DNA of 64,000 bases from Steroidobacteraceae bacterium (lineage in GTDB: Bacteria > Pseudomonadota > Gammaproteobacteria > Steroidobacterales > Steroidobacteraceae), in contig JAWLAG010000001.1 of assembly GCA_041395505.1 (NCBI GenBank), positions 558,001 through 622,000 of the forward strand, given 5' to 3'. The notes beneath the pieces were generated by a model. That model saw only the letters and a program-made list of their open reading frames with translations, had not been told where the DNA came from and did not search any database. This document shows, piece after piece, positions 8,497 to 16,437 of the stretch. The position numbers were made by a program, and so were the translations under genes. Position 1 is the stretch's first letter. Each line of letters opens with the position of its first letter.

Positions 8497-8901
8497 TTGA
8501 TCGTCCGCAAGCTCGACCACGTCAACATCGCCGCAACCGATGCCGAGAAGACCCTCGGTTTCTACGCGAGCGTGCTCGGTCTAAAGGCGCGGCCCTTTCC
8601 GGGCCGATCGACTCTGGACGGGGGCGGCTGGCTTCAGTCCGCCAATGGCGATGCCGTTGTGCATGTGGCCGATCGGAACAAGGCGTCGGCGCCGATGCTG
8701 CGCGGTCCGCTATTCGATAGCGGGTCGAGTGGGGCAGTTCATCACGTTGCATTCGAGTGCGCGGACTACGAGGCAGCACTTGCGCGCATCAAGGCGACGG
8801 GTCTCGAGTTCGTCGAGAACCGGGTCGAGGCAGCTGGACTGCGGCAGATTTTCATCGTCGATCCGGATCGGATTCTTCTGGAACTCAATTTTCGCGACTG
8901 A
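8497..8901 (+). CDS. VOC (glyoxalase/extradiol dioxygenase) superfamily protein
   Basis: The 134-residue product is a single two-module VOC protein: LDHVNIAATD at the start, HHVAFEC in the middle and LLELNF at the end. His8, His82 or His83, and Glu129 sit where metal ligands occur in this fold. The start is TTG, supported by GGGAG (8486-8490) 6 nt upstream. It is the first gene after the promoter at 8436 and lies 25 nt before a Rieske oxygenase gene, so a role in aromatic or reactive-carbonyl metabolism is reasonable. The fold also includes epimerases and resistance proteins, so the reaction is open. Confidence 0.85.
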   Translation: MIVRKLDHVNIAATDAEKTLGFYASVLGLKARPFPGRSTLDGGGWLQSANGDAVVHVADRNKASAPMLRGPLFDSGSSGAVHHVAFECADYEAALARIKATGLEFVENRVEAAGLRQIFIVDPDRILLELNFRD

Positions 8902-8926
8902 AAACCCACGTCGGGAGGTCACGACC

Positions 8927-10312
8927 ATGCATTACGACAAGCGCTCCACCAAAGTTCATGCCGGCTCGACGCACCCTGCCGATACCGCCGCACCGTATAT
9001 CGACAATGGTTGTGCGAGGCTGGCGCCCGAAAGGTATTACAGCGCCGAGTTTGCAAGACGCGAATGGGAGCGTGTGTTCGCCAGGGTCTGGCTGCTTGCG
9101 GGGCCCGTCAGCGATGTGCGCGAGCCAGGCGACTGGATGAAATTCGACATTGGCGTCGAATCCTTCATTGTTGTTCGTGGCAAGGACGGCAAGCTCCACG
9201 CGCACTACAACACCTGCCCGCATCGCGGCAGCCAGATTGTCTGCGCCGATATCGGTTCGCAGGATCGCTTCACATGTCCGTTTCACAGCTGGCAGTTTGA
9301 GCTGGATGGCAAGAATCGGCGTGTCACTGACGCCGACACCTTCCGTGCCGATGTCATCGCGCACGGCGTGAATCTCACTTCACTGCGTTGCGAGGAGGCG
9401 GCCGGACTCGTATTCGTGACCATGAACGAGGCGGCGCCACCGTTGCGTGAGTACCTGGCTCCGATTCTGTCGCAGCTAGAGAACTATGAGCTGCGGGAGA
9501 TGCACGTCGTGCAACACCGACGCTCGGACTGGGCGGCCAACTGGAAGGGCGGTATCGACGCGTTCTATGAGAGCTACCACCTGCACGCCATACACCCGCA
9601 GACCACGGGTGTCATCGACGATCGAACGCACATTGATCTCTACCCCGGTGGCATGAGCCGCCAGTTCGTGCCGCTAGGTCAACCCAATTCGCATCACCCG
9701 TCGCAGGAGGAAGTGAATCCGGGCATTGCGGCGATGCTCCAGGATGTTGGTATCGATCCGAAGACCTTCACCGGCACGGCGCAGGATACGCGTGCCGCCA
9801 TCGCGGCAGCGAAACGGCAGCGTGCAAGCAGCTTCGGGCTTGATTACTCACGATTCAGCGATGCACAGCTGACGGACGCGACCATATTCGGCGTATTTCC
9901 GAATGCGATGATTGGTTGTCATGCCGAGGCGGTCTTCCTGCACCGCTTCAAGCCGCATGCGGACGATCCAAATCAGTTTACATATGACACCATTATTCTC
10001 TATCGCTACGTGGACGCGCCGGGTTACGGCGCGCCGGGCTGGATGGGACTGTCGAGTGAGATGGATCTCACCGGCAACACCCGACCCGATGTCGTGCATA
10101 CGGCGCTGGGTGAGCCGCCGGGCATGGGCGAGGTACTCGACCAGGACGCCGATCTCATGCCCATCGTGCAGAAGGGGGCAAGATCCCGCGGTTTTCGCGG
10201 CCCGCTCTGGGGCGAACAGGAGGCGCGGCTGCGGCACTTTCATATGGAACTGGACCGCTGGATGACTGCCGATGTCCCCCCGCCGGGCAGGCGCCATCTG
10301 AAATCCGTCTGA
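8927..10312 (+). CDS. Rieske non-heme iron oxygenase, alpha subunit (1)
   Basis: A 461-residue product from ATG 8927 with GGGAGGT at 8913-8919. The Rieske [2Fe-2S] motif is CPH (Cys97, His99) and CPFH (Cys117, His120). The catalytic domain has ESYHLHAIHP with His218 and His223 as likely mononuclear iron ligands. This is the aromatic ring-hydroxylating dioxygenase alpha family, which needs electrons from a reductase or ferredoxin; neither is encoded nearby, nor is a beta subunit. It shares the neighbourhood with two other Rieske genes. The hydroxylated substrate is unknown. Confidence 0.92.
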   Translation: MHYDKRSTKVHAGSTHPADTAAPYIDNGCARLAPERYYSAEFARREWERVFARVWLLAGPVSDVREPGDWMKFDIGVESFIVVRGKDGKLHAHYNTCPHRGSQIVCADIGSQDRFTCPFHSWQFELDGKNRRVTDADTFRADVIAHGVNLTSLRCEEAAGLVFVTMNEAAPPLREYLAPILSQLENYELREMHVVQHRRSDWAANWKGGIDAFYESYHLHAIHPQTTGVIDDRTHIDLYPGGMSRQFVPLGQPNSHHPSQEEVNPGIAAMLQDVGIDPKTFTGTAQDTRAAIAAAKRQRASSFGLDYSRFSDAQLTDATIFGVFPNAMIGCHAEAVFLHRFKPHADDPNQFTYDTIILYRYVDAPGYGAPGWMGLSSEMDLTGNTRPDVVHTALGEPPGMGEVLDQDADLMPIVQKGARSRGFRGPLWGEQEARLRHFHMELDRWMTADVPPPGRRHLKSV

Positions 10313-10386
10313 CGGTCAGCGCTCGCCGCGGCGGGCGAACCAGAGTAGCATTGCCCGATCTCCACTCACTTGCCGGAGTCGGGGCA

Positions 10387-10749
10387 ATGACTATCAACAT
10401 GCTGGGCCGAATACTCATTTGCGCAGCGCTGGTAGGCGCCGCGCAGGCCGGCGACGCGCCGGTTCAACCTGCGACGGATACCGCCAACGCCCAGCCGGCC
10501 GACCAGGCGAATGTGGCGAAGCAGGATCAGCCGTTTGAGCCGCCGCCCGGGTTTCGCAAACGAACCATCAAGGGCGAAGAGTACTTCTGCAAGAAAGAAG
10601 TCATCCTGGGATCGCGATTTCCCAAGGAGATCTGCCTTACTCGTGATGGCATCAAGGAACTCGAGGAACGAGGCGAGCTGATGCGTGAGGAAATGCGGCA
10701 GAATGCAACCAAATGTGGATCTGCGGTGGGCGCATGCTATACAACATGA
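10387..10749 (+). CDS. Small secreted cysteine protein, paralog A
   Basis: A 120-residue product with a signal peptide (MLGRILICAALVGAAQA) followed by a Pro/Ala/Gln-rich low-complexity linker and a conserved C-terminal module. Key elements are PPGFRKRTIKGEEYFC, LGSRFPKEICL and a helix ending in two cysteines (CGSAVGAC). ATG 10387 is preferred over 10351 because it starts the signal peptide. The module is repeated almost line for line in the next gene, which overlaps by 4 nt. Function is unknown; four cysteines suggest disulfides or metal binding in the periplasm. Confidence 0.75.
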   Translation: MTINMLGRILICAALVGAAQAGDAPVQPATDTANAQPADQANVAKQDQPFEPPPGFRKRTIKGEEYFCKKEVILGSRFPKEICLTRDGIKELEERGELMREEMRQNATKCGSAVGACYTT

Positions 10750-11171
10750 AGCAATTTGTTTTTTTGACTCTGGCACTGTCGTTGACCGGCGCGGTAACGG
10801 CGCAGGATGCAGGGCCCGCTGCCAGCACGTCTGCGCAGGAAGCGCAGGCGCATACGGCGGATGCGCCGACGCCTGCGGTATCGCCTGCCGAACCAACTCC
10901 CGGCGAGTCGCAGAGCGCAACCGTTGCAAGCGCGCAACCGGCGCAGGAGAAACCCTTCAAGGTGCCGGCCGGTTACAAGGTTCGCCACATCAAGGGCGAG
11001 GTCGTCTATTGCAAAGAGGTCGTCAACCTCGGTTCGCGTTTCGGAAAACAGGTATGCCTGAGTCGCGATGCACTCGAAGAATTGGAAGAGCAGGGCGAGC
11101 AGACTCGCCAGGAATTGCGCCAGCACGCATCGATCTGCGGCGCAGCTGCCGGTTCCTGCGCGAGCGGCTGA
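10746..11171 (+). CDS. Small secreted cysteine protein, paralog B
   Basis: A 141-residue product starting at an ATG that overlaps the previous stop (ATGA). It has a signal peptide (MKQFVFLTLALSLTGAVTAQ), a longer Ala/Pro/Glu/Gln linker, then the module shared with paralog A: PAGYKVRHIKGEVVYC, LGSRFGKQVCL, a charged helix and CGAAAGSC. The cysteine spacing matches A. The pair looks like a tandem duplication kept under coupled translation, and the linker has diverged much faster than the module. No family name is recognised. Confidence 0.75.
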   Translation: MKQFVFLTLALSLTGAVTAQDAGPAASTSAQEAQAHTADAPTPAVSPAEPTPGESQSATVASAQPAQEKPFKVPAGYKVRHIKGEVVYCKEVVNLGSRFGKQVCLSRDALEELEEQGEQTRQELRQHASICGAAAGSCASG

Positions 11172-11195
11172 TCGGGAGTCGGCACGTCTGAGACG

Positions 11196-12272
11196 GTGTT
11201 AGATCGTTATTTCGCGCCTGATTACGCTGCGGCACGAAACATTTTCCTTGCGGCCTGCCGCGAAGCGGACGTCGGTGTCACCCACCATGCTCACCCATTG
11301 TCGCGGCAGAACGCTGCAGAACTCTCGCTCGATGTCGCGCGCATCGGCCCGCGGGCCGCACAGCGACTGCTGATTCTTCAGTCCGGCGTTCACGGTCCGG
11401 AGCTCATGTGCGGCTCCGGCTGTCAGGTCGGGCTGCTGCGCGAAGGAGTGATCGGGCGGTTGGGCGAAGACACGGCTGTCCTGCTCGTGCACGCGGTCAA
11501 TCCCTGGGGCGCGGCCTACGGTCACCGGTACAACGAGGACAACGTCGATCTTTGCCGCAATTTCCTCGACTTCGATCAGCCGCTGCCCGGCAATCCCGCG
11601 TATGAGAAGCTGCGCGGCGTCGTCGAGGACGTCGCCGGCTGCGACGGTGACCTGCTCATGCAGCGCCTGCGCGATGCCGCGCAAAAAGCGCAAATCGCTC
11701 CATTTGTTGCGCCGTTGATGATGGGTCAGTACCGCCATCCGCGAGGCTTCGGCTACGGCGGTTCCGCGCCGACCTGGTCAAACCAGGTCATGACGAGGAT
11801 TCTGGATGAGCATGCTGCGACTGCGACGCGCGTGGCGGTGATCGACTTTCATTCCGGGCTCGGTGATTACGGCGAAGGCACCGTGGTCGTGATGCATGAC
11901 GGCGCGGACCTCGAGCGCGCGCGCCGATGGTTCGGGAGCACGCTTGTTGCGCCGCGCGAGGGTAGCGGTCCGGATGCATTCTTTCCGGTTCGCGGTCATT
12001 GCTCCGACGGCTTCCAGCGGTCATTGCCACGAACGGAACTCACCTATGTCACTCTGGAATTCGGCACTTTTTCCATGGAGCGCAATTTCGCCGCATTGCT
12101 CGAAGACTACTGCGTGTCGCGACAGGATGATCCGGGCTGCGAGCGCGTGGCGGCGGCATATAGCGAAATGTTGACGACTCACAATCCTGACGATGCGACT
12201 TGGCGCCGCAAGCTGTGGCGGCGGGCGGTCGAAGTCTGCGAACAGGCCATCGCCTGCCTGCAACGAGAATGA
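11196..12272 (+). CDS. DUF2817 (M14 carboxypeptidase-like) protein
   Basis: The 358-residue product carries LQSGVHGPELMCGS near residues 61-74. His66 and Glu69 are in the HxxE spacing of zinc carboxypeptidase (M14) folds, and HAVNPWGAAYGHRYNEDNVDLCRNF is the typical DUF2817 signature. There is no signal peptide, so it is cytosolic. The start is GTG 11196, 24 nt after the secreted pair. DUF2817 proteins are presumed peptidases or amidases of uncharacterised substrate. Co-direction with the Rieske genes may be coincidental. Confidence 0.85.
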   Translation: MLDRYFAPDYAAARNIFLAACREADVGVTHHAHPLSRQNAAELSLDVARIGPRAAQRLLILQSGVHGPELMCGSGCQVGLLREGVIGRLGEDTAVLLVHAVNPWGAAYGHRYNEDNVDLCRNFLDFDQPLPGNPAYEKLRGVVEDVAGCDGDLLMQRLRDAAQKAQIAPFVAPLMMGQYRHPRGFGYGGSAPTWSNQVMTRILDEHAATATRVAVIDFHSGLGDYGEGTVVVMHDGADLERARRWFGSTLVAPREGSGPDAFFPVRGHCSDGFQRSLPRTELTYVTLEFGTFSMERNFAALLEDYCVSRQDDPGCERVAAAYSEMLTTHNPDDATWRRKLWRRAVEVCEQAIACLQRE

Positions 12273-12422
12273 ACACAGCGCCGGGGCGCCGGCGGCCTGT
12301 CGCTCGCATCGGGTGACCATAGCCGCCCAGCTCATTCTGGTTGTTGGGGAAAGTACGTACAGAACTCGAGCGGGCCATTGCGCTAAAGACAACGGCTGGA
12401 TTTCGACCACCGTGGAAGTGCA

Positions 12423-13634
12423 ATGGATCAGACAATCGAGCAAGGCCTGTTCGAAGGCATGCATGCAGAGCAGACGCGTGAAGGACCGCCGGAGGGTTTC
12501 CCGCCACTGCCCGTCATACCGGGAGGCCGCTATACGGACCCGGACTTCCTCGCGCTCGAGCAGGAATTCCTATGGCGGCGCAGCTGGCTGTACGCGCTGC
12601 ACAGCGATGAACTACCCGCGATCGGCAGCTTTCGGGTCTGGACACGCACCGGCGCGCCGATTGTTATTGTCCGTGGCAAGGACAAGGTCGTCCGCGCGTT
12701 CTACAACACCTGTCGGCATCGCGGTGCGCCGCTCGTCGAGAAGGATGCGGGTGAAACGAAGGGTTTTTTCTGTCGCTACCACGGCTGGACGTATGACCTG
12801 TCCGGGCGACTGATCACGGTCAGGGAAAAACGCGATTTTCCTGGCATGGACTTGTCCTGCCTCGGCCTGGCGCAGGTTCGCTGCGAGCAGTTCGGCAACT
12901 GGATCTTTATCAACGAAGATCCTGCGGCACCGCCGCTCCTGCAGTCGATTGCGCCGGCAGCGCGCCATTGGGAAAGCCTTGCCCTGGCAGACCAGCGTCA
13001 CGTGCACAGCGCGAGCTACGAGATCGCCTGCAACGTCAAGATCCTCCTGGATGCATTCTTCGAGACCTACCATCTGAAATCGATACACCCGAATACCGTA
13101 GATCGTTTCCTCGATTCGCACGGCACGCACGTCATCCTGTGGGAAAACGGCAACTCGATGATGTGCACACCGCACCGGCGCGCCGAGTGGCGCGACCCAG
13201 GTGCGCGGGGCATGCCGGAAGTGGCTGGAGCCGAGCGAATTTTCGCCGAGCAGAACCCATCCTATCTGCTCTACCCAAATCTCGTTACGCCACCTGCTGC
13301 AACAGGCATACCGTTCATCACATTCTGGCCCAAGACAACCCGCAGCATGATTGTCGATGTACATTGGTTCGCGCCATCCGCCGCACTTGGACATGAACAG
13401 TGGCCGACGCGCATATCGAATTTCGAGCGCATCCTCGAGGAGGACACGCAGTTCGCTCCTCGCATCCAGCAATCGGTCGAATCCAAAGGGTTCAAGGGCA
13501 TGTACCTTTCCTACCAGGAGCGGCGCATTTATCACTGGCACGAGCAGCTGGATCTGCGCATCGGCGCAGACCGTGTACCGGAGCCTCTACGCGTGCCGCC
13601 GTTGCTGCGGCCATATACCGAAAAGGCCAGGTGA
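12423..13634 (+). CDS. Rieske non-heme iron oxygenase, alpha subunit (2)
   Basis: A 403-residue oxygenase with CRH (Cys97, His99) and CRYHGWTY (Cys117, His120) for the Rieske cluster and ETYHLKSIHP (His217, His222) for the catalytic iron. The start is ATG 12423. About 150 nt of non-coding sequence precedes it, with a small GC-rich hairpin near 12284-12295 and the 8-bp palindrome GTACGTAC near 12354, so it may have its own promoter. The stop is separated by one base from the next Rieske gene, so the two are almost certainly cotranscribed. The substrate is unknown. Confidence 0.92.
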   Translation: MDQTIEQGLFEGMHAEQTREGPPEGFPPLPVIPGGRYTDPDFLALEQEFLWRRSWLYALHSDELPAIGSFRVWTRTGAPIVIVRGKDKVVRAFYNTCRHRGAPLVEKDAGETKGFFCRYHGWTYDLSGRLITVREKRDFPGMDLSCLGLAQVRCEQFGNWIFINEDPAAPPLLQSIAPAARHWESLALADQRHVHSASYEIACNVKILLDAFFETYHLKSIHPNTVDRFLDSHGTHVILWENGNSMMCTPHRRAEWRDPGARGMPEVAGAERIFAEQNPSYLLYPNLVTPPAATGIPFITFWPKTTRSMIVDVHWFAPSAALGHEQWPTRISNFERILEEDTQFAPRIQQSVESKGFKGMYLSYQERRIYHWHEQLDLRIGADRVPEPLRVPPLLRPYTEKAR

Positions 13635-13635
13635 G

Positions 13636-15012
13636 ATGAGTTCGCAAGCCGCAATCTTCCGAGGGCCGTCCTACGCTGAGTACCTCGATGCCGACTCGCG
13701 AGATGTTCCTGCCTTCCTGTATCCGCCCGATGCCCCGTACGAGCCGGGAGGTTCCACACACATCGCGCCGCAGCGCTATACGTCGCAGGAATTCTTCGAG
13801 CGCGAGCGCGTATTGCTCTGGCCACGCGTCTGGCAAATGGCCTGCCGCGAGGAAGAGCTCGCACGTCCGGGAGATGTCGTCATCTACGACATCGTCGATT
13901 GGTCTTTCATCATCACGAGATCCGAGGACGGCCAACTGCGCGGGTTCTACAATTCCTGCCCCCATCGCGGCCGCAAGCTGCTGACAAGCGAGAGGCATGT
14001 CGAGCAAATTCGCTGCGGCTTCCATGGGTTTACCTGGGAGACCGACGGGACCCTGCGATCACTGCCCTGTGCCTGGGATTTTCCGGGGGCAACACCGGCG
14101 AATTGGCGCCTGCGAGAGGTGCAACTTGCAACCTGGGGCGGGTTCGTGTTCCTCAACATGGATCCGCGCGCGAGACCACTGACAGAGTATCTCGACGTAT
14201 TGCCGCAGCATTTCGCACGCTGGCGCCTCGAGGATTGCTGGAAGGCCGCACACGTCGCCAAGCGTATCGACTGCAACTGGAAAGTTGCACAAGAGGCGTT
14301 CATGGAGTCGTTCCATGTGATTGCAACACACCCGCAGATCCTGGAAATAATTGCCGATGCGAATGCGCAATATGACCTGCTCGGCAAGCATGTGAACCGC
14401 AACATGGCCGCCTTTGGCGCCTCCAGTCCGCACCTCGGCGAGGATGCGGTTGAACCGCAGCGCATCGTTTCACAAATGTTGACGCTTATGCGAGGCGGCC
14501 GCGGCTCCGACCGGCAGGTCGAGCGGATGAGCGATGCGCGGCGCACGCTCGCGCAGATCAATCGCAAGGCTTTTCAGCGCGCATATGACTGCGATTTCGA
14601 AAACGCGACCGACGCGGAACTGCTGGATGCAATTGTTTACAACGTTTTTCCGAATTTCTCACCCTGGGGTGGTTTTGCGCCCAACATCATCTATCGGTGG
14701 CGGCCGGATGGCGCCAGGGTGGATTCCTGCCTGATGGAGGTCATGCTGCTCAAGCGTCTGCCGCGAAGCGGCGGACGACCAGCTCCCGCGCCGGTGCACT
14801 GGCTGTCTGAAGCTGAGTCCTGGTCATCGGCGAGCGAATTACCCGTGCTTGGTGCGGTCATCGATCAGGACATGCTCAACATGCCCGAGGTACAGAAGGG
14901 TCTGCGCGGCGCGCCCGAGAGGGAGCTGCGGCTCGCGCTGTACCAAGAGTCGAGGATCCGGCATTTTCACAGCACGCTCGATCTGTACCTGCAGGCCGGT
15001 GCACCCGGTTGA
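13636..15012 (+). CDS. Rieske non-heme iron oxygenase, alpha subunit (3)
   Basis: A 458-residue product from ATG 13636, one base after the previous stop, with AGGTGAG as a ribosome site inside the upstream gene's end. Rieske ligands are CPH (Cys108, His110) and CGFH (Cys127, His130); ESFHVIATHP supplies His227 and His232. It is clearly divergent from its neighbour, so this is not a recent duplication. Two alpha-type proteins back to back may act on successive steps or form a mixed oligomer. The gene converges on ompW with only 12 nt between stops. Confidence 0.92.
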   Translation: MSSQAAIFRGPSYAEYLDADSRDVPAFLYPPDAPYEPGGSTHIAPQRYTSQEFFERERVLLWPRVWQMACREEELARPGDVVIYDIVDWSFIITRSEDGQLRGFYNSCPHRGRKLLTSERHVEQIRCGFHGFTWETDGTLRSLPCAWDFPGATPANWRLREVQLATWGGFVFLNMDPRARPLTEYLDVLPQHFARWRLEDCWKAAHVAKRIDCNWKVAQEAFMESFHVIATHPQILEIIADANAQYDLLGKHVNRNMAAFGASSPHLGEDAVEPQRIVSQMLTLMRGGRGSDRQVERMSDARRTLAQINRKAFQRAYDCDFENATDAELLDAIVYNVFPNFSPWGGFAPNIIYRWRPDGARVDSCLMEVMLLKRLPRSGGRPAPAPVHWLSEAESWSSASELPVLGAVIDQDMLNMPEVQKGLRGAPERELRLALYQESRIRHFHSTLDLYLQAGAPG

Positions 15013-15024
15013 ACCGAGTGCCGC

Positions 15025-15684
15025 TCAGTTCGCGCCAAATCGATAGCCCGCACCAATGCCGAGAATATAGGGATCGACGTCGACGGTCGTGAGCTTTGTG
15101 CCGCCGAGTGATACGTCCGTGCTGATCCAGGCCTTCTTCACGTCGATCGAAATCGACCAGCGGTTGCCAAGGTCGAAATCCACGCCGGCTTGTAATGCCG
15201 GACCGACGCTCAGGTTGTCGATATCGAGTGAACCGACGCCGGCGACCGCAAGCCGGTCCTGGGTAAACCAGGTGAGATTGATGCCGGCGCCGAGATAGGG
15301 GCGCACCGATCCTGTCGCGAAATAATACTTTCCGGTCAACGTGGGCGGCAAGTGCGTGACCGTGCCAAGGCGCACATTCGGGCCAAGCGCCGTCTCCCGC
15401 GCAATGACACTGTGTTTTTGTGGAATCGTGAGCAGAAGCTCCACTGCAAACCGATCCGTGAACGCATATTCGAAATCGATATCCGGAGCCCACTTGTTCG
15501 ATACATCGATGGCATCCTGCGGGACCGCAAGGGCCGCGATGGGGTCCGACTTGTCCGCCGGATCGATGCGAATCGCTCGCACCCGGGCGGTGACCTTTGC
15601 CAGATCGAATGCCAAACCCGGTGCGCTCGCTGATGCCAGAGCCGCCGCAACGGCCAGCAACACGCCAATTCTGGATTTCCTCAC
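15025..15684 (-). CDS. ompW: OmpW family outer-membrane protein
   Basis: A 219-residue product with a signal peptide and the OmpW hallmarks HLPPTLTGKYYF and, near the C-terminus, DVDPYILGIGAGYRFG. OmpW forms an eight-stranded barrel with a narrow hydrophobic channel that admits small hydrophobic compounds. The start is GTG 15684 with AAGGAG upstream. The chain ends in ..RFGAN rather than the usual aromatic residue. It lies between Rieske and molybdenum hydroxylase genes, which fits a role in uptake of a hydrophobic substrate, but this is inference from position. Confidence 0.85.
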   Translation of the reverse strand: MRKSRIGVLLAVAAALASASAPGLAFDLAKVTARVRAIRIDPADKSDPIAALAVPQDAIDVSNKWAPDIDFEYAFTDRFAVELLLTIPQKHSVIARETALGPNVRLGTVTHLPPTLTGKYYFATGSVRPYLGAGINLTWFTQDRLAVAGVGSLDIDNLSVGPALQAGVDFDLGNRWSISIDVKKAWISTDVSLGGTKLTTVDVDPYILGIGAGYRFGAN

Positions 15685-15884
15685 CTGAACTCCTTTTGCC
15701 GCTTCAAAACAGTGCCTATTGACTGTATCGATACGCTAGCGCGGGCCCATGGTCGACGGCATACGGGCAAGTTGCAGCGGCATCGGCAAAGCTACTTACA
15801 TGATCACGCACGCCGTTGAGTGTGACCGCCCTGCGGCTGCATCCCTGTGCGAAACCCTTATTGCCTTTCCGTTCCAGCCGTCTG

Positions 15885-15913
15885 TTGGGATTAGTGCCAT
15901 TCGGGCTTATAGT
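15885..15913 (+). promoter_or_regulatory. Sigma-70-type promoter for the molybdenum hydroxylase genes
   Basis: TTGGGA (15885-15890) and TATAGT (15908-15913) are spaced by 17 nt. The inferred start near 15920 leaves a leader of only about 19 nt, containing GGGAGGTGG (15928-15936) and the GTG start at 15939. The remainder of the ompW/hydroxylase interval (15685-15884) shows no other clear signal. Confidence 0.55.
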
Positions 15914-15938
15914 GACCGCACTAGTCGGGAGGTGGTCC

Positions 15939-16409
15939 GTGATCAAGCTCAACGTCAATGGCAAGGCTGTCGAGGTGGATGCAGAGGCCGATACGCCACT
16001 GCTGTGGGTGCTGCGTGACAACGTCGGGCTCACTGGTACCAAGTACGGCTGCGGGATGGCGCTGTGCGGCGCATGCACCGTGCACATCGACGGCCGTCCA
16101 GTGCGCTCCTGTGTCACGCCGATCAGCGCGGTAGGCGAGGGCAGGATAACCACGATCGAAGGTCTGTCTGCCGACCGCAGTCATCCCGTGCAGCGTGCCT
16201 GGATCGAAATCGACGTCCCGCAGTGCGGCTACTGCCAATCAGGCCAGATCATGTCCGCCGTTGCCTTGCTCGCCGACAACCCACGGCCGAGCGATGCCGA
16301 CATCAATGCGGCCATGTCCGGCAATCTATGTCGTTGCGGTACCTATCAGCGTATTCGTGCGGCGATTCACCGTGCCGCCGAGATCATGGGCGAGGGCAAG
16401 TCCGAGTAG
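15939..16409 (+). CDS. (2Fe-2S) subunit of xanthine-dehydrogenase-family hydroxylase (IorA-like)
   Basis: A 156-residue product with two [2Fe-2S] domains: the plant-type cluster (CGMALCGAC...C) and the helical cluster (CGYCQSGQ...CRCG). It matches the small electron-transfer subunit of isoquinoline 1-oxidoreductase-type enzymes. The start is GTG 15939, chosen by the strong ribosome site and promoter; the longer frame from 15816 covers the promoter. It passes electrons from the molybdenum centre of the next gene product, 28 nt downstream. No FAD subunit follows, as is usual for this two-subunit type. Confidence 0.92.
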   Translation: MIKLNVNGKAVEVDAEADTPLLWVLRDNVGLTGTKYGCGMALCGACTVHIDGRPVRSCVTPISAVGEGRITTIEGLSADRSHPVQRAWIEIDVPQCGYCQSGQIMSAVALLADNPRPSDADINAAMSGNLCRCGTYQRIRAAIHRAAEIMGEGKSE

Positions 16410-16437
16410 CTGCAGCGCGTAGCGAGGGAGTGATTCC

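Noticed and set aside
12279..12300. GC-rich hairpin after the DUF2817 gene as an intrinsic terminator
   Set aside because: The stem is very short and there is no T-run.
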